Positions 23,536 through 32,774 of a stretch of DNA of 39,676 bases are shown one piece after another. Within the stretch, counting starts at the first letter, position 1, and every line of letters begins with the position of its first letter. The DNA lies in assembly GCF_003439125.1 (NCBI RefSeq), contig NZ_QSUU01000006.1, forward strand, positions 115,333-155,008, written 5' to 3'. The position numbers and the translations under genes are program-made. Below the pieces are notes generated by a model. It was not told where the DNA came from, did not search any database, and saw nothing but the letters and a program-made list of their open reading frames with translations. The DNA is from Collinsella sp. OM04-5. Its GTDB lineage: Bacteria; Actinomycetota; Coriobacteriia; Coriobacteriales; Coriobacteriaceae.

Positions 23536-24537
23536 TTAAAGAGCACTCAGGCTCGGGGTCCAGGCGATGGTGGGAGTCGCGCCGTCGAGAACCTCGTTGA
23601 TGGTGGCGGCCATGCCGGCGAGTAAGCTGTTCTCGCTTACAGTGAGCGTCTTGTAGCCGCCGGCTCGCATAAGCTCGCGGATTACCACGGCACCAGCCAA
23701 GATCACGCCCGCGCGTTTGGGCTGTACACCCGGTAGAGCGGCGATGCCGTCCGCATCCAACGCAGACATGCGCTCGATAGCGGCCGAAACCTGATCCAGC
23801 GAAAGCTCGCGCAGGTGCACAAAGCTCGAATCGTACGGTTCCAGCTCATGAACGAGCGCCACGAGTGTGGTGACGGTGCCACCCACTGCGACCAAGCGTT
23901 CGGCGCGCTCAAAATTGCTCGGCAGGCCCTCAAAATAGGCAGCGAACTGCTCGCCCGCCCACGCGGCAGCGGCAGTAAGCTCGCCGCGTGCGGGCGGCAG
24001 TGCCGAGAAAAATCGCTCCGTCACACGGCGACAACCGATGTCCAGCGAACGCGCGCCCTCCAGCGCAAAGACCCCACGCTCCGGCGCATAGACGCCCGTC
24101 GCGAGCTCCGTTGATCCGCCGCCCGAATCGGCAACAATGATGCGCTCGCCGGCAAAGTCGTGCGCCACGCCAAAAAACGTCAGGCGCGCCTCGACCTCGC
24201 CCGGAATCACCTGCGGTTCGAGCCCCAGCTCACGCAGACCGTCCAGCAGCAGTGCGGCATTGGATGCATCGCGCGCGGCGCTCGTGCATGTGGTGCAAAT
24301 GCACGCGGCCCCAAAGGCACGCGCCTCGTCCACAAACATGCGGCATGCAGCGAGCACGCGCTCGACCGCCGCCTCGCAAAAGCGACCCGTCGCGTCCACA
24401 CCCTCGCCCAGGTCGGTAATCTCGGTATGCTTGGACGATTCCACGATCGCCCCGCCCTCGACCTGCGCCAGCACCAGTCGCGACGACACCGTTCCCAGAT
24501 CGATCGCCGCCACCTTATATCGTTTGCAATCTGCCAT
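23536..24537 (-). CDS. ppx: Exopolyphosphatase / pppGpp phosphohydrolase family (Ppx/GppA)
   Basis: A 333-residue cytoplasmic enzyme of the ASKHA fold that removes phosphate from polyphosphate or from pppGpp; the sequence does not separate the two. AAIDLGTVSSRLVLA (10-24) is the phosphate-1 motif, VIPGEVEARLTFFGVA precedes the second, IIVADSGGGSTEL (about 137-149) is the phosphate-2 motif, and VAVGGTVTTL and AGVILAGAVVIREL complete the fold. The length fits the short Ppx form without a C-terminal HD domain. It lies 20 bp downstream of the DivIC-like gene on the same strand, an association common in Actinomycetota, where eno, divIC and ppx sit together. Confidence 0.9.
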   Translation of the reverse strand: MADCKRYKVAAIDLGTVSSRLVLAQVEGGAIVESSKHTEITDLGEGVDATGRFCEAAVERVLAACRMFVDEARAFGAACICTTCTSAARDASNAALLLDGLRELGLEPQVIPGEVEARLTFFGVAHDFAGERIIVADSGGGSTELATGVYAPERGVFALEGARSLDIGCRRVTERFFSALPPARGELTAAAAWAGEQFAAYFEGLPSNFERAERLVAVGGTVTTLVALVHELEPYDSSFVHLRELSLDQVSAAIERMSALDADGIAALPGVQPKRAGVILAGAVVIRELMRAGGYKTLTVSENSLLAGMAATINEVLDGATPTIAWTPSLSAL

Positions 24538-24557
24538 TGCGGGCTCCCCTCCGGGCG

Positions 24558-25319
24558 CTATTTGCCGTTGGACACGACCGTCTGGCCCTCGACACCGTTA
24601 AACCCAAACAGCATGTCGAGCGCCTGGATGTACCACGGGGCGTCCTTACCGACTTCTTCGATTTCCTTGGCAACTTCGCTGGCCTTCTTGGCGTTCGACG
24701 ACTTCTTGCTCGAAGACGAATCCGAATCGTCGTCCAGGCCCTGCACTTCAACCCTCTTCTCGCCGGGCATCACCAGGCCCAGATCCTCGGACGCCGCATC
24801 CTTAATGCCCTCCTCCGAGAGCAGTTTGTCGACGCTTTTTTGCAGCTCATCATTGTATTGCTGACGAATCTCGACCTGCTTGGCCAAGATATCGCTCGAA
24901 CGCTTTGCCACGTACAGATCGCGCACGGGGAAATACAGGCTCACGAGCACCAGGGCAACGACAATGCCGATGAATAGCCCTCGCTGAGGACCGTGGGTAA
25001 AGTCGTAGATCGCCTTGACCACCGCGTTGTCGTTGGCGTAGTGCATAAAGTCCGAGCCCGAAAAACGGTTCGAAGGCCTGCTCGACCTATCGTGCGTTTG
25101 AGCCGACGAGCGCTGAGCATGCGACGAACGTGCCGGGCGCACTGGTCCATCTGTCGAAGTATTCACTTGAGCATTGGGGCGCGAGGTACTTGTCGGGCGC
25201 TGCATGGAGCGGTCGGCGCCGGCGTAGGCGGACCCACCGAGCTGCACCGTGCGCGCACGGCGAGGCGACGGCTCACGCGAACCGGCGGAATAGTACCTGT
25301 TGTCGTAAATCTGATCCAT
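24558..25319 (-). CDS. FtsB/DivIC-type septum formation initiator
   Basis: A 253-residue single-pass membrane protein expected at the division septum, where FtsB/DivIC proteins link early and late divisome parts. A long, basic, Ser/Arg-rich cytoplasmic region (about 1-112) precedes one membrane helix (about 113-132, GLFIGIVVALVLVSLYFPV). A coiled-coil (about 135-175) follows, with the conserved IKDAASEDLGLVMPGEKRVE, then an Asp/Ser/Lys-rich tail. It is much longer than E. coli FtsB, as usual in Actinomycetota. The start at 25319 is chosen because the upstream frame overlaps the enolase terminator. Its place between eno and ppx is the normal actinobacterial context. Confidence 0.85.
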   Translation of the reverse strand: MDQIYDNRYYSAGSREPSPRRARTVQLGGSAYAGADRSMQRPTSTSRPNAQVNTSTDGPVRPARSSHAQRSSAQTHDRSSRPSNRFSGSDFMHYANDNAVVKAIYDFTHGPQRGLFIGIVVALVLVSLYFPVRDLYVAKRSSDILAKQVEIRQQYNDELQKSVDKLLSEEGIKDAASEDLGLVMPGEKRVEVQGLDDDSDSSSSKKSSNAKKASEVAKEIEEVGKDAPWYIQALDMLFGFNGVEGQTVVSNGK

Positions 25320-25410
25320 GTGCGCCTTGTGCGGTTGAGGTTTGTTTGCGCTAAGTATTCTAGTTATAGCACGAGCGCCCGCACCGCCTTCGCCAGCCTT
25401 TGCTCGACAT

Positions 25411-25443
25411 AAAAAAGGCGCTGAGTCATATGGCCCAGCGCCC
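25411..25443 (-). terminator. Intrinsic terminator of eno
   Basis: In the minus direction GGCGCTG (25442-25436) pairs with CAGCGCC (25423-25417) and is followed by TTTTTT (25416-25411). It lies 73 bp beyond the enolase stop codon. Confidence 0.88.
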
Positions 25444-25515
25444 AATGGTGCTCAACAGCGCCCGGCTGGAGCAAGGCAAATCCGAGTCTTCCCCGCCCCC
25501 GCGACCTCCGCGTGC

Positions 25516-26817
<1,302 letters not shown>

Positions 26818-26878
26818 TCACTTGGAAACGTAGTGGATGCAAGCGACCGGCTGACCGTGCACCATCGGTGCGCCTCCG

Positions 26879-26923
26879 TAAGTTAGCCATGTCGCACTTT
26901 TTGCATTATGCCCTAAGTTAGCC
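26879..26923. promoter_or_regulatory. Direct repeats in the eno upstream region
   Basis: TAAGTTAGCC occurs at 26879-26888 and 26914-26923, 35 bp apart. On the minus strand a CATAAT -10-like element lies between them. The placement suggests a pair of binding sites around the enolase promoter; the protein is unknown. Confidence 0.4.
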
Positions 26924-26942
26924 GAGGGATACACTTGATTTT

Positions 26943-26990
26943 CGAAAAATTTAGCGGGAACGATGAGGCGTGTCAGCCCGTCGTTCCCGC
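26943..26990 (-). terminator. Intrinsic terminator of mazG
   Basis: GCGGGAACGA (26954-26963) and TCGTTCCCGC (26981-26990) form a perfect 10-bp stem. In the minus direction it is followed by TAAATTTTTCG. It lies just past the mazG stop codon. Confidence 0.88.
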
Positions 26991-26994
26991 AGTC

Positions 26995-27855
26995 TTACTC
27001 CTCCGCCTTTGCGGCATCCCACAGGTCGTTGAGGCCGTGGGTCGAAAGCTCGGCAAGATCCACGTGGGCATCGGCCGCCATCTGCTCCATCGCAGCCCAG
27101 CGACGGCGAAACTTGGCCGTGCTCGCGCGCAGGGCGCTCTCGGCGTCGATACCCTCCTTGCGCGCGACGTTGACCAGGGCAAAGAGCAGATCGCCAAACT
27201 CCATTTCGCGCTCGGGCGAGCCAGGGGCCTCGGCCTCAAACTCGGCACGCTCCTCGGCGACCTCGTCCCACACATCCTGGACCGTCTCCCACTCAAAGCC
27301 CACGGCAGCCGCCTTGCGCGACACCTTCTGAGCCTGCATCAGCGCCGGCAGATGCGTGGGCACGCCGTCGAGCAGGCCCTCGGGCGCCGCCTCGCTTGCC
27401 GCAACGGCCTTGTCCTTGGCGGCCTTCTCGGCAAGCTTGACCTCGTCCCAAATCTTGAGCACCTCGTCGGAGCTATCGGCATCCACATCGCCAAACACGT
27501 GCGGATGGCGCCGGATGAGCTTGGCGTCGATATCGTGCGCCACGTCGGCCAGCGTAAACTCGCCGGCGTCCGCCGCAATCTGCGCATGCAGTACGACCTG
27601 CATGAGCACGTCGCCCAGCTCCTCGCGAAGGTGTGCCGCATCATCGGCCTCGATGCAGTCGAGCGCCTCATAGGCTTCCTCGATCATGTTCTTGCCAATG
27701 CTGCGGTGCGTCTGTTCGCGGTCCCACGGGCAGCCATCGGGCTGACGCAGACGCCAGATGGTCTGCACCAGATGCTGCAGCTCGGTCGACGCGTCTACCA
27801 GCGTGGACAGATCGCGCGAGCCCTCGGCATTTTGCTGAGCCATGTGCTGCGCCAT
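26995..27855 (-). CDS. mazG: Nucleoside triphosphate pyrophosphohydrolase MazG
   Basis: A 286-residue all-alpha NTP pyrophosphohydrolase that clears abnormal nucleotides. It has the two-domain form of E. coli MazG. The first domain contains LRQPDGCPWDREQTHRSI (36-53), MIEEAYEALDCIE and LREELGDVLMQVVLHAQI, with the metal-binding EExxE and ExxD motifs. The second has FEWETVQDVWDEVAEERAEF and EFGDLLFALVNVAR. The gene lies 2 bp after the phosphodiesterase gene on the same strand, an operon, and ends at a strong terminator. Confidence 0.95.
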   Translation of the reverse strand: MAQHMAQQNAEGSRDLSTLVDASTELQHLVQTIWRLRQPDGCPWDREQTHRSIGKNMIEEAYEALDCIEADDAAHLREELGDVLMQVVLHAQIAADAGEFTLADVAHDIDAKLIRRHPHVFGDVDADSSDEVLKIWDEVKLAEKAAKDKAVAASEAAPEGLLDGVPTHLPALMQAQKVSRKAAAVGFEWETVQDVWDEVAEERAEFEAEAPGSPEREMEFGDLLFALVNVARKEGIDAESALRASTAKFRRRWAAMEQMAADAHVDLAELSTHGLNDLWDAAKAEE

Positions 27856-27857
27856 GG

Positions 27858-28406
27858 CTACTCCTCCTCCATGACCACGTGGCGGAACGCGCCGCCCTCG
27901 TAGATGCCGTAGCTGTGCGAGCCGTCCTTGGGGATGCTCACGCTACCGGGGTTGAAGAGCCACAGGCCCGGGTGCGCGGCGCTTTCCTCGTTGACCTTGA
28001 TGTGCGTATGGCCGTAGACGAGCGCGGAGCCCTCGGGCAACGCGGGCGCGCGGTCGACGCTGTTGTGCATACCGGCGCCAAAGACATGGCCGTGCGTCAG
28101 GAACAGCTCGCGGCCGGTCTCGTCGAACAGCGTGGCGTAGTCGGCCATGACGGGGAAGTCGAGCACCATCTGGTCGACCTCGGCGTCGCAGTTGCCGCGC
28201 ACCGCGATGATGCGGTCGGCCAGGGCGTTGAGCAGCGGGATTACGCGCTTGGGAGCATAGTCGCGCGGCAGGTCGTTACGCGGGCCATGGTAGAGCAGGT
28301 CGCCCAGCAGAACGATGCGGTCGGGCTGCTCGGACTCGATGGCGGCACAGAGGCGCTCAGCCCAGTATGCCGAGCCGTGGATGTCGGAGGCGATGAGGTA
28401 TTTCAT
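27858..28406 (-). CDS. YfcE-type metallophosphodiesterase
   Basis: A 182-residue cytoplasmic phosphodiesterase of the YfcE/MJ0936 group. It shows SDIHGS (7-12), GDLLYHGPRN (36-45), RGNCD (70-74), LTHGHVFG (about 104-111) and YGHTHI (about 131-136), the complete two-metal site. E. coli YfcE hydrolyses model phosphodiesters; the natural substrate is unknown. The start at 28406 has AAAGGA upstream; the in-frame extension to 28463 lacks this. It precedes mazG with a 2-bp gap and follows the LarC-like gene, so the three may form one operon. Confidence 0.88.
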   Translation of the reverse strand: MKYLIASDIHGSAYWAERLCAAIESEQPDRIVLLGDLLYHGPRNDLPRDYAPKRVIPLLNALADRIIAVRGNCDAEVDQMVLDFPVMADYATLFDETGRELFLTHGHVFGAGMHNSVDRAPALPEGSALVYGHTHIKVNEESAAHPGLWLFNPGSVSIPKDGSHSYGIYEGGAFRHVVMEEE

Positions 28407-28459
28407 GGTGGTCCTTTCGGTGAGGTTGATGAGGTGGGTGTGGCGCGTCGCCGACCGTG

Positions 28460-28945
28460 TCACTCAAATTGCAGAGCCGCGGCTTGTGCTGTCTGCATCA
28501 CGCGCTGGAGCGGCACACCGTGCTCGCGGGCAAGGCGGGCGCAGTCCTCGTACTCGGGCGCTGCACGCTCGCTGCCGTCGGGCAGGGTGGCCACCTTGAC
28601 GGACACCTCGCCCCATGGCGTCGTCACCTGCTCAAAGCGGCGTGGCAGGCAAACGCGTTCCATGACCTGGCGACGGATGCCATTGGTCGTGGTTTCCAAA
28701 AAGATGATCGTCTGCAGGCGCTCGATGTCCTCGTGGGCGCAGATTACCTGCAGCTGCCAGCCGGGACGGCCTTTCTTGCAATAGACGGGCAGCCAGTACA
28801 CCTCGCGCGCACCCGCCTCGCGCAGGCGGTCGGCGGCGTAGGCGAGCACCTCGGGCGACGCGTCGTCGATGTCGCATTCCAGTTTGATGATGGTTTCGGG
28901 CGCATCGGTCTCGCGGGACAGCGGGGATTTGCTATCGCATTGCAT
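28460..28945 (-). CDS. Stand-alone LarC C-terminal domain (nickel-pincer cofactor)
   Basis: A 161-residue protein matching the C-terminal part of LarC, the nickel-insertion enzyme for the lactate racemase cofactor. IIKLECDIDDASPEVLAY (19-36) and VYWLPVYCKKGRPGWQLQV (49-67) are the family blocks, then ETTTNGIRR (84-92) and EYEDCARLAREHGVPLQ. Full LarC is about 400 residues, and in Lactiplantibacillus it is made as two ORFs joined by a frameshift. Here the N-terminal domain is not upstream: the next sequence is a gene-free gap and a divergent gene. Either LarC1 is elsewhere or this domain works alone. The start at 28945 has GGAAAGGA upstream. Confidence 0.75.
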   Translation of the reverse strand: MQCDSKSPLSRETDAPETIIKLECDIDDASPEVLAYAADRLREAGAREVYWLPVYCKKGRPGWQLQVICAHEDIERLQTIIFLETTTNGIRRQVMERVCLPRRFEQVTTPWGEVSVKVATLPDGSERAAPEYEDCARLAREHGVPLQRVMQTAQAAALQFE

Positions 28946-29246
28946 ACGGTCCGGGTCCTTTCCACACGGGCTCGTTTTGTTCATCCAAACGCTAGCACAT
29001 CGGACATGGCACAGGCGCGACTTTCGTCCGTCGTCGCCCTCGTCCTCATCCAAACATGTACGCCAGCCTCCAAACATGTCATTTTTTGTCGGTTTTGGAG
29101 GCTGATGTACACGTTTTGAGAGCGCAAGCGAGGCCGCACCGCGCGCCGCGCAGCCCTTCCAATCGATTTCGACCCCCGACGTGCCCGGCGTTTTGAGAGT
29201 TGCGCCATTACAATGGAGCGAATTCGCTTGACGCAAAGGAGTCGCC
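28946..29246. other. Intergenic region with long hairpin and hisK upstream sequence
   Basis: This 301-bp gap separates the divergent larC-like and hisK genes. It holds the stem-loop at 29052-29117 and a -10-like TACAAT near 29208-29213, followed by AAAGGAG before the hisK ATG. No gene was recognised. Confidence 0.5.
29052..29117. repeat. Two-step palindrome
   Basis: AAACATGTAC (29052-29061) pairs with GTACACGTTT (29107-29116) with one mismatch. After a 3-base internal loop, AGCCTCCAAA (29065-29074) pairs perfectly with TTTGGAGGCT (29094-29103). The loop contains TTTTTT. About 20 paired positions make this a stable structure or an element end; its function is unknown. Confidence 0.7.
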
Positions 29247-30158
29247 ATGCCCGCCTGCCCGCTGGTCGATTGCCATACCCACACCTCGTTCTCGGACGGG
29301 CATGCCTCGTTTGAGGACAACGTCCGCGCCGCTGCTGCGGCCGGTTGCCGCGTTATGGTCTCGACCGACCACCTCACCCTGCCCGCCAGCATGGATGCCA
29401 ACTGCGAGGTGCAGGTCGTCGAGGGCGACTTGCCGGCACATCGTTTGGCCTTTGAGGACGCCCGCAAACTCGCCGCGCAGATTGCGCCGGAGCTCACCTT
29501 TATCTACGGTTTTGAATGCGATTGGTACGAGGGCTGCGAGCCCTTGGTAGAGCGCTGGTCAGCGAGCGCCGTGGTGCGCTTGGGCAGCGTGCACTGGATT
29601 GGCGACCCGGGCGATATCATGGCCGGCGCCGCGGGCACGGCGGGAACAGAGAGCGTCGCTCGCCCCGATACGCCCGATTCGCTTTGTGGCTGGATCGACG
29701 ACGATACCAACCTGCATGTTTGGGAAAACTTAGGCGTACGCGGCGTATGGGAACACTACGTCGACGACTGGTGCCGTGCTTGCGAAAGCTCGCTTAACTT
29801 TGACGTGATGGCCCACCCCGACCTGGTCATGCGTTTTTCGAAGGAGGGCTTTGCGCCCGATTTTGACCCGGCGCCGTTTTGGGGGCAGGTGGCCGAGTGC
29901 GCGCACGATACGGGTCGCCGTGTCGAAGTCTCGACCGCCGCACCGCGTAAGGGCCTCGACGACTATTACCCCTCGACGGGGCTGTTGCGCTGCTTCGCCC
30001 ACGCCGAGGTGCCAATCACTTTTGGCTCGGACGCGCACCGCGCCTGCGACATCTGCTGGAACATTCGCGAGGCTCAGGCCCACGCCTACGACTGCGGTTA
30101 TCGAACCTTCGACATCCCCCACGCCACCAGCGAATGGGAGTCCACGCCCCTCGCCTAA
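29247..30158 (+). CDS. hisK: Histidinol-phosphatase, PHP type
   Basis: A 303-residue metal-dependent phosphatase of the PHP fold, expected to remove phosphate from L-histidinol phosphate, the step before HisD. Motifs are VDCHTHTSFSDG (7-18), STDHLT (39-44), GFECDW (88-93), a FDVMAHPDL motif, RVEVSTAA and the closing TFGSDAHRACD. The HisB here has only the dehydratase domain, so a separate phosphatase is needed, and this gene sits next to the his operon, converging on hisE with a 27-bp gap. The ATG has AAAGGAG upstream. PHP enzymes also include other phosphoesterases, but position makes HisK the best reading. Confidence 0.88.
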   Translation: MPACPLVDCHTHTSFSDGHASFEDNVRAAAAAGCRVMVSTDHLTLPASMDANCEVQVVEGDLPAHRLAFEDARKLAAQIAPELTFIYGFECDWYEGCEPLVERWSASAVVRLGSVHWIGDPGDIMAGAAGTAGTESVARPDTPDSLCGWIDDDTNLHVWENLGVRGVWEHYVDDWCRACESSLNFDVMAHPDLVMRFSKEGFAPDFDPAPFWGQVAECAHDTGRRVEVSTAAPRKGLDDYYPSTGLLRCFAHAEVPITFGSDAHRACDICWNIREAQAHAYDCGYRTFDIPHATSEWESTPLA

Positions 30159-30189
30159 CTAGTCGTTTAAGAACGTCCCCAATAACTAG
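30159..30189. repeat. CTAGTCATT palindromic repeat, copy C
   Basis: CTAGTCGTT, a TAAGAACGTCCCC core and AATAACTAG fill the gap between the convergent hisK and hisE genes, and overlap the last bases of hisE. Related copies are at 5562-5597 and 8026-8062. Confidence 0.65.
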
Positions 30190-30503
30190 TGGCGGCGGGC
30201 GTTGAGTTCGCCGGCCAGCTCGTCGAGGGTAATGCCGTAGCGCTCGAGCGTCACGAGCAGGTGGTAGATCAGGTCGCCGGCCTCGTAGCGAATGTGATCG
30301 TGGTCGTTATCCTTGCAGGCCATGATCACCTCGCTCGCCTCCTCGGCAAGCTTCTTGAGCAGCTCGTCCTCGACGTCGGTCAGCAGACGGGCGGTGTAGC
30401 TCTCCTGTGGCGACGCATCGCGACGACCGTGAATCACCTCGGCCAGACCCGTCAGCGTCTCGCCGATATTTCCCGGCTGCACGTTAGCTGTTCTGACTCC
30501 CAT
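30186..30503 (-). CDS. hisE: Phosphoribosyl-ATP pyrophosphatase
   Basis: A 105-residue enzyme of the MazG-like alpha-helical fold that cleaves pyrophosphate from phosphoribosyl-ATP, step 2 of histidine synthesis. YTARLLTDVEDELLKKLAEE and ASEVIMACKDND (the EExxE-type metal site), followed by YEAGDLIYHLLVTLERYG, are diagnostic. It is last in the his operon and separate from hisI, unlike the HisIE fusion of enterobacteria. AGAGGA lies upstream of the ATG at 30503. Confidence 0.95.
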   Translation of the reverse strand: MGVRTANVQPGNIGETLTGLAEVIHGRRDASPQESYTARLLTDVEDELLKKLAEEASEVIMACKDNDHDHIRYEAGDLIYHLLVTLERYGITLDELAGELNARRH

Positions 30504-30518
30504 GGTTATTTCCTCTCG

Positions 30519-30746
30519 TTACTGCAGCGTAAAGTAGGTACCGGTCTCATCGAACCGAGGCTTTGCGCCCTTTTTCTCAAAGAACTCGACGATGACGGCA
30601 TGGGCCTCATCGAGCCTTTCCTTCTCGGCCTCGAGCCAAAGCGACTGCTCCCCGCAGGCATCAGTCAGGTGCACGCGGCATGGCACGCCCGCGCGGAGGA
30701 GCTCGGTGTTGCAGTCGGCGACCTCGAACGGCGTCACGACTTTCAT
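30519..30746 (-). CDS. Small conserved-looking protein between hisI and hisE
   Basis: A 75-residue protein that I do not recognise. It is acidic and soluble, with a possible beta-strand opening ([19 protein letters not shown]), a CRVHL stretch and an amphipathic helix ([21 protein letters not shown]), ending TGTYFTLQ. Its ATG overlaps the hisI stop codon (ATGA), so translation is coupled to hisI, and hisE follows after 15 bp. Such tight placement argues that it is a real gene expressed with the pathway. It could be an accessory to HisI/HisE or unrelated cargo. Confidence 0.7.
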   Translation of the reverse strand: MKVVTPFEVADCNTELLRAGVPCRVHLTDACGEQSLWLEAEKERLDEAHAVIVEFFEKKGAKPRFDETGTYFTLQ

Positions 30747-31084
30747 CGCACTCCCCCTTCCACGCGCTTAAAGAAGCAGGTACGGTTGCCGGTATGGCAG
30801 GCCGGGCCCGGCGAGTCCACCTTGACCAGCAGCGTATCGCTATCGCAGTCGGCCCAGAGCTCCTTGACCTCTTGCATGTTGCCACTCGTCGCGCCCTTGT
30901 TCCAGAGCTCCTGGCGGCTGCGGCTCCAAAACCACGTGGTGCCGGTCTTGAGCGTCAGCCCCACCGATTCCTCGTTCATCCAAGCAACCATAAGCACCTC
31001 ACCGGTGTCATACTGCTGAACCACACAAGGAATCAGCCCGCGGGCGTCGTACGTAAGATCAGACGCTTCTATTACCTCAGTCAT
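30743..31084 (-). CDS. hisI: Phosphoribosyl-AMP cyclohydrolase
   Basis: A 113-residue metal-dependent enzyme that opens the purine ring of phosphoribosyl-AMP, step 3 of histidine synthesis. It shows [40 protein letters not shown] and the metal-binding end [20 protein letters not shown] followed by TGNRTCF. The length is normal for the stand-alone form. GGGAGA lies just upstream; a second ATG at 31087 is an equally possible start. The gap to hisF contains the long palindromic repeat. The 3' end overlaps the small unknown gene. Confidence 0.95.
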   Translation of the reverse strand: MTEVIEASDLTYDARGLIPCVVQQYDTGEVLMVAWMNEESVGLTLKTGTTWFWSRSRQELWNKGATSGNMQEVKELWADCDSDTLLVKVDSPGPACHTGNRTCFFKRVEGGVR

Positions 31085-31114
31085 CATTTCTCCCAAGTAA
31101 TTACCGTAAACCCC

Positions 31115-31232
31115 ACAGGTCGGCGAGGGTTGTCCAGGTGCCGCAGGTTGCCGCGAAAGAGGAGCGACGCGTACTTTGGTACGCGATCGACGGTTTGAGC
31201 GGCAAGATGCGGCGCCTGGGCAAGCCGCAGCG
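31115..31232. repeat. Long palindromic intergenic repeat, copy 2
   Basis: About 118 bp closely matching 2891-3007, here inside the his operon between hisF and hisI. GCGTAC (31169-31174) and GTACGC (31179-31184) form the apical stem, TTGCCGC/GCGGCAA the next, then GCCGCA/TGCGGC and CCAGG/CCTGG. In the operon transcript it would fold into a long hairpin that could block exonuclease or partly terminate, setting hisI and hisE levels; this is inference. Confidence 0.85.
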
Positions 31233-31244
31233 AAGCCCGCAGCA

Positions 31245-32027
31245 TTAGAAGTCTAACCTCACAGGAATACCTTGAGAGGCCATATACTCTTTGACTTCGC
31301 GAATGCTGAAGGTTCCAAAGTGAAAGACGCTCGCCGCCAGAACGGCATCGGCCTCGCCCTCGATCACGCCCTCGGCAAAATGCTCGAGTGTGCCCACGCC
31401 GCCGCTTGCGATGACGGGAATCGGTACCGCGCGCGCCACGGCGCGAGTGAGCGCCAAATCGAAGCCGGCCTTGGTGCCGTCGCGGTCCATGCTGGTCAGT
31501 AGGATTTCGCCGGCGCCGCGACGAGCCGCCTCCTCGGCCCACGCCACCGCGTCGACACCCGTAGCGTTGCGGCCGCCCGCCGTAAAGACCTCCCACTTAT
31601 CGGCGCCCGGTTCCCCGGGCAGCCCCACGCGCTTGGCATCAATCGCCACGACCACGGCCTGGCTGCCAAACGCCGCGGCAGCCTGGCTAATCAGCGACGG
31701 ATCGCGCACGGCCGCCGAGTTGAGCGACACCTTGTCGGCACCGGCGGCAACCATGGTGCGCATGCCCGCCAGGTCGCGAAAGCCGCCGCCCACGGTATAG
31801 GGAATGGCCAGCTCCTCGGCCGCATGCGCCGCCATCTCGATAGTCGTCGCACGGTTGTCGCTCGTGGCGGTAATGTCCAGAAATACGACCTCGTCCGCAC
31901 CCTCGCAGTCGTAGGCACGCGCCAGCTCCACCGGATCGCCCGCATCGCGCAAGCTCACAAAGTTGACGCCCTTGACCACACGGCCGTCCTTGACGTCCAG
32001 ACAGGGAATCACGCGTTTGGCAAGCAT
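31245..32027 (-). CDS. hisF: Imidazole glycerol phosphate synthase, cyclase subunit
   Basis: A 260-residue TIM-barrel enzyme that joins PRFAR with ammonia supplied by HisH, giving imidazole glycerol phosphate and [24 protein letters not shown] (5-23) holds the catalytic Asp11, DITATSDNR the second phosphate region, and [16 protein letters not shown] [10 protein letters not shown] holds the second catalytic Asp; IASGGVG closes the site. The length is standard. It follows hisA by 3 bp and uses GGGAGGAG as its site. AICAR released here feeds into the PurH reaction encoded at 3020-4627. Confidence 0.97.
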   Translation of the reverse strand: MLAKRVIPCLDVKDGRVVKGVNFVSLRDAGDPVELARAYDCEGADEVVFLDITATSDNRATTIEMAAHAAEELAIPYTVGGGFRDLAGMRTMVAAGADKVSLNSAAVRDPSLISQAAAAFGSQAVVVAIDAKRVGLPGEPGADKWEVFTAGGRNATGVDAVAWAEEAARRGAGEILLTSMDRDGTKAGFDLALTRAVARAVPIPVIASGGVGTLEHFAEGVIEGEADAVLAASVFHFGTFSIREVKEYMASQGIPVRLDF

Positions 32028-32030
32028 GGG

Positions 32031-32774
32031 CTACTCCTCCCCTCGGGCGGCGGCCAGCGCCTGTGCCAGCGTAAAGTTGCCTTCGTAGAGCGCACGGCCG
32101 GTAATGGCGCCTTCAATCGCGACCTCGCCCACCGCGGCCAGCGCGCGGATGTCGTCGAGCGTCGAGATACCGCCCGACGCCACGACGGGAAAGCCCGCGA
32201 CCTCGGCCACATGGCGATACGCCGCCACATCGATGCCCGTCTGCATGCCATCGCGCGCGATGTCGGTATACACCAGATGCTTAAAGCCCAGCTCGGAAAG
32301 CTGCGCCACGACATCGTCGAGCGCCACGCCCGTGCCGTCGCGCCAGCCGTTCACCTTGACCTGGCCGTCGTGTGCGGCAATGTCAGCCACCAGCAGCTCG
32401 CCAAAGCCTTGGGCTGCCACCTCAGCAAAACCCGGCTCGGTCACCAGCACGGTGCCCAGCGCAATACGACGCGCGCCGTAGCCAGCCAGCTCGTCGATGC
32501 GTGCGAGCGAGCGAACGCCGCCGCCCACGTCCACGGACAGGCCGTCGACGCCGCAGATAGCCTTAATCGCCGCCGAGTTGGCAGCGCACGCGTCCTCGTC
32601 CTCGCCAAAGGTAGCGGACAGGTCGACGACGTGCACCCAGTTCGCGCCCTGCTCGGCAAACGAGCGGGCGACGGCCACGGGGTCGTCGGAATATACCTTG
32701 CAGCGGCTGCGGTCGCCGCGCTCCAGGCGCACGACCTTGCCGCCGATCAGATCGATTGCGGGAAACAGAATCAT
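32031..32774 (-). CDS. hisA: ProFAR isomerase
   Basis: A 247-residue TIM-barrel isomerase that converts ProFAR to PRFAR. LFPAIDLIGGKVVRLERGD (3-21) carries the catalytic Asp8, VDVGGGVRSLA the first phosphate loop, YTDIARDGMQTG the second catalytic Asp, and VVASGGIST the last phosphate loop. In some Actinomycetota this protein also serves tryptophan synthesis (PriA); that cannot be decided here. It overlaps the hisH stop by four bases (ATGA) and leads into hisF. Confidence 0.96.
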   Translation of the reverse strand: MILFPAIDLIGGKVVRLERGDRSRCKVYSDDPVAVARSFAEQGANWVHVVDLSATFGEDEDACAANSAAIKAICGVDGLSVDVGGGVRSLARIDELAGYGARRIALGTVLVTEPGFAEVAAQGFGELLVADIAAHDGQVKVNGWRDGTGVALDDVVAQLSELGFKHLVYTDIARDGMQTGIDVAAYRHVAEVAGFPVVASGGISTLDDIRALAAVGEVAIEGAITGRALYEGNFTLAQALAAARGEE

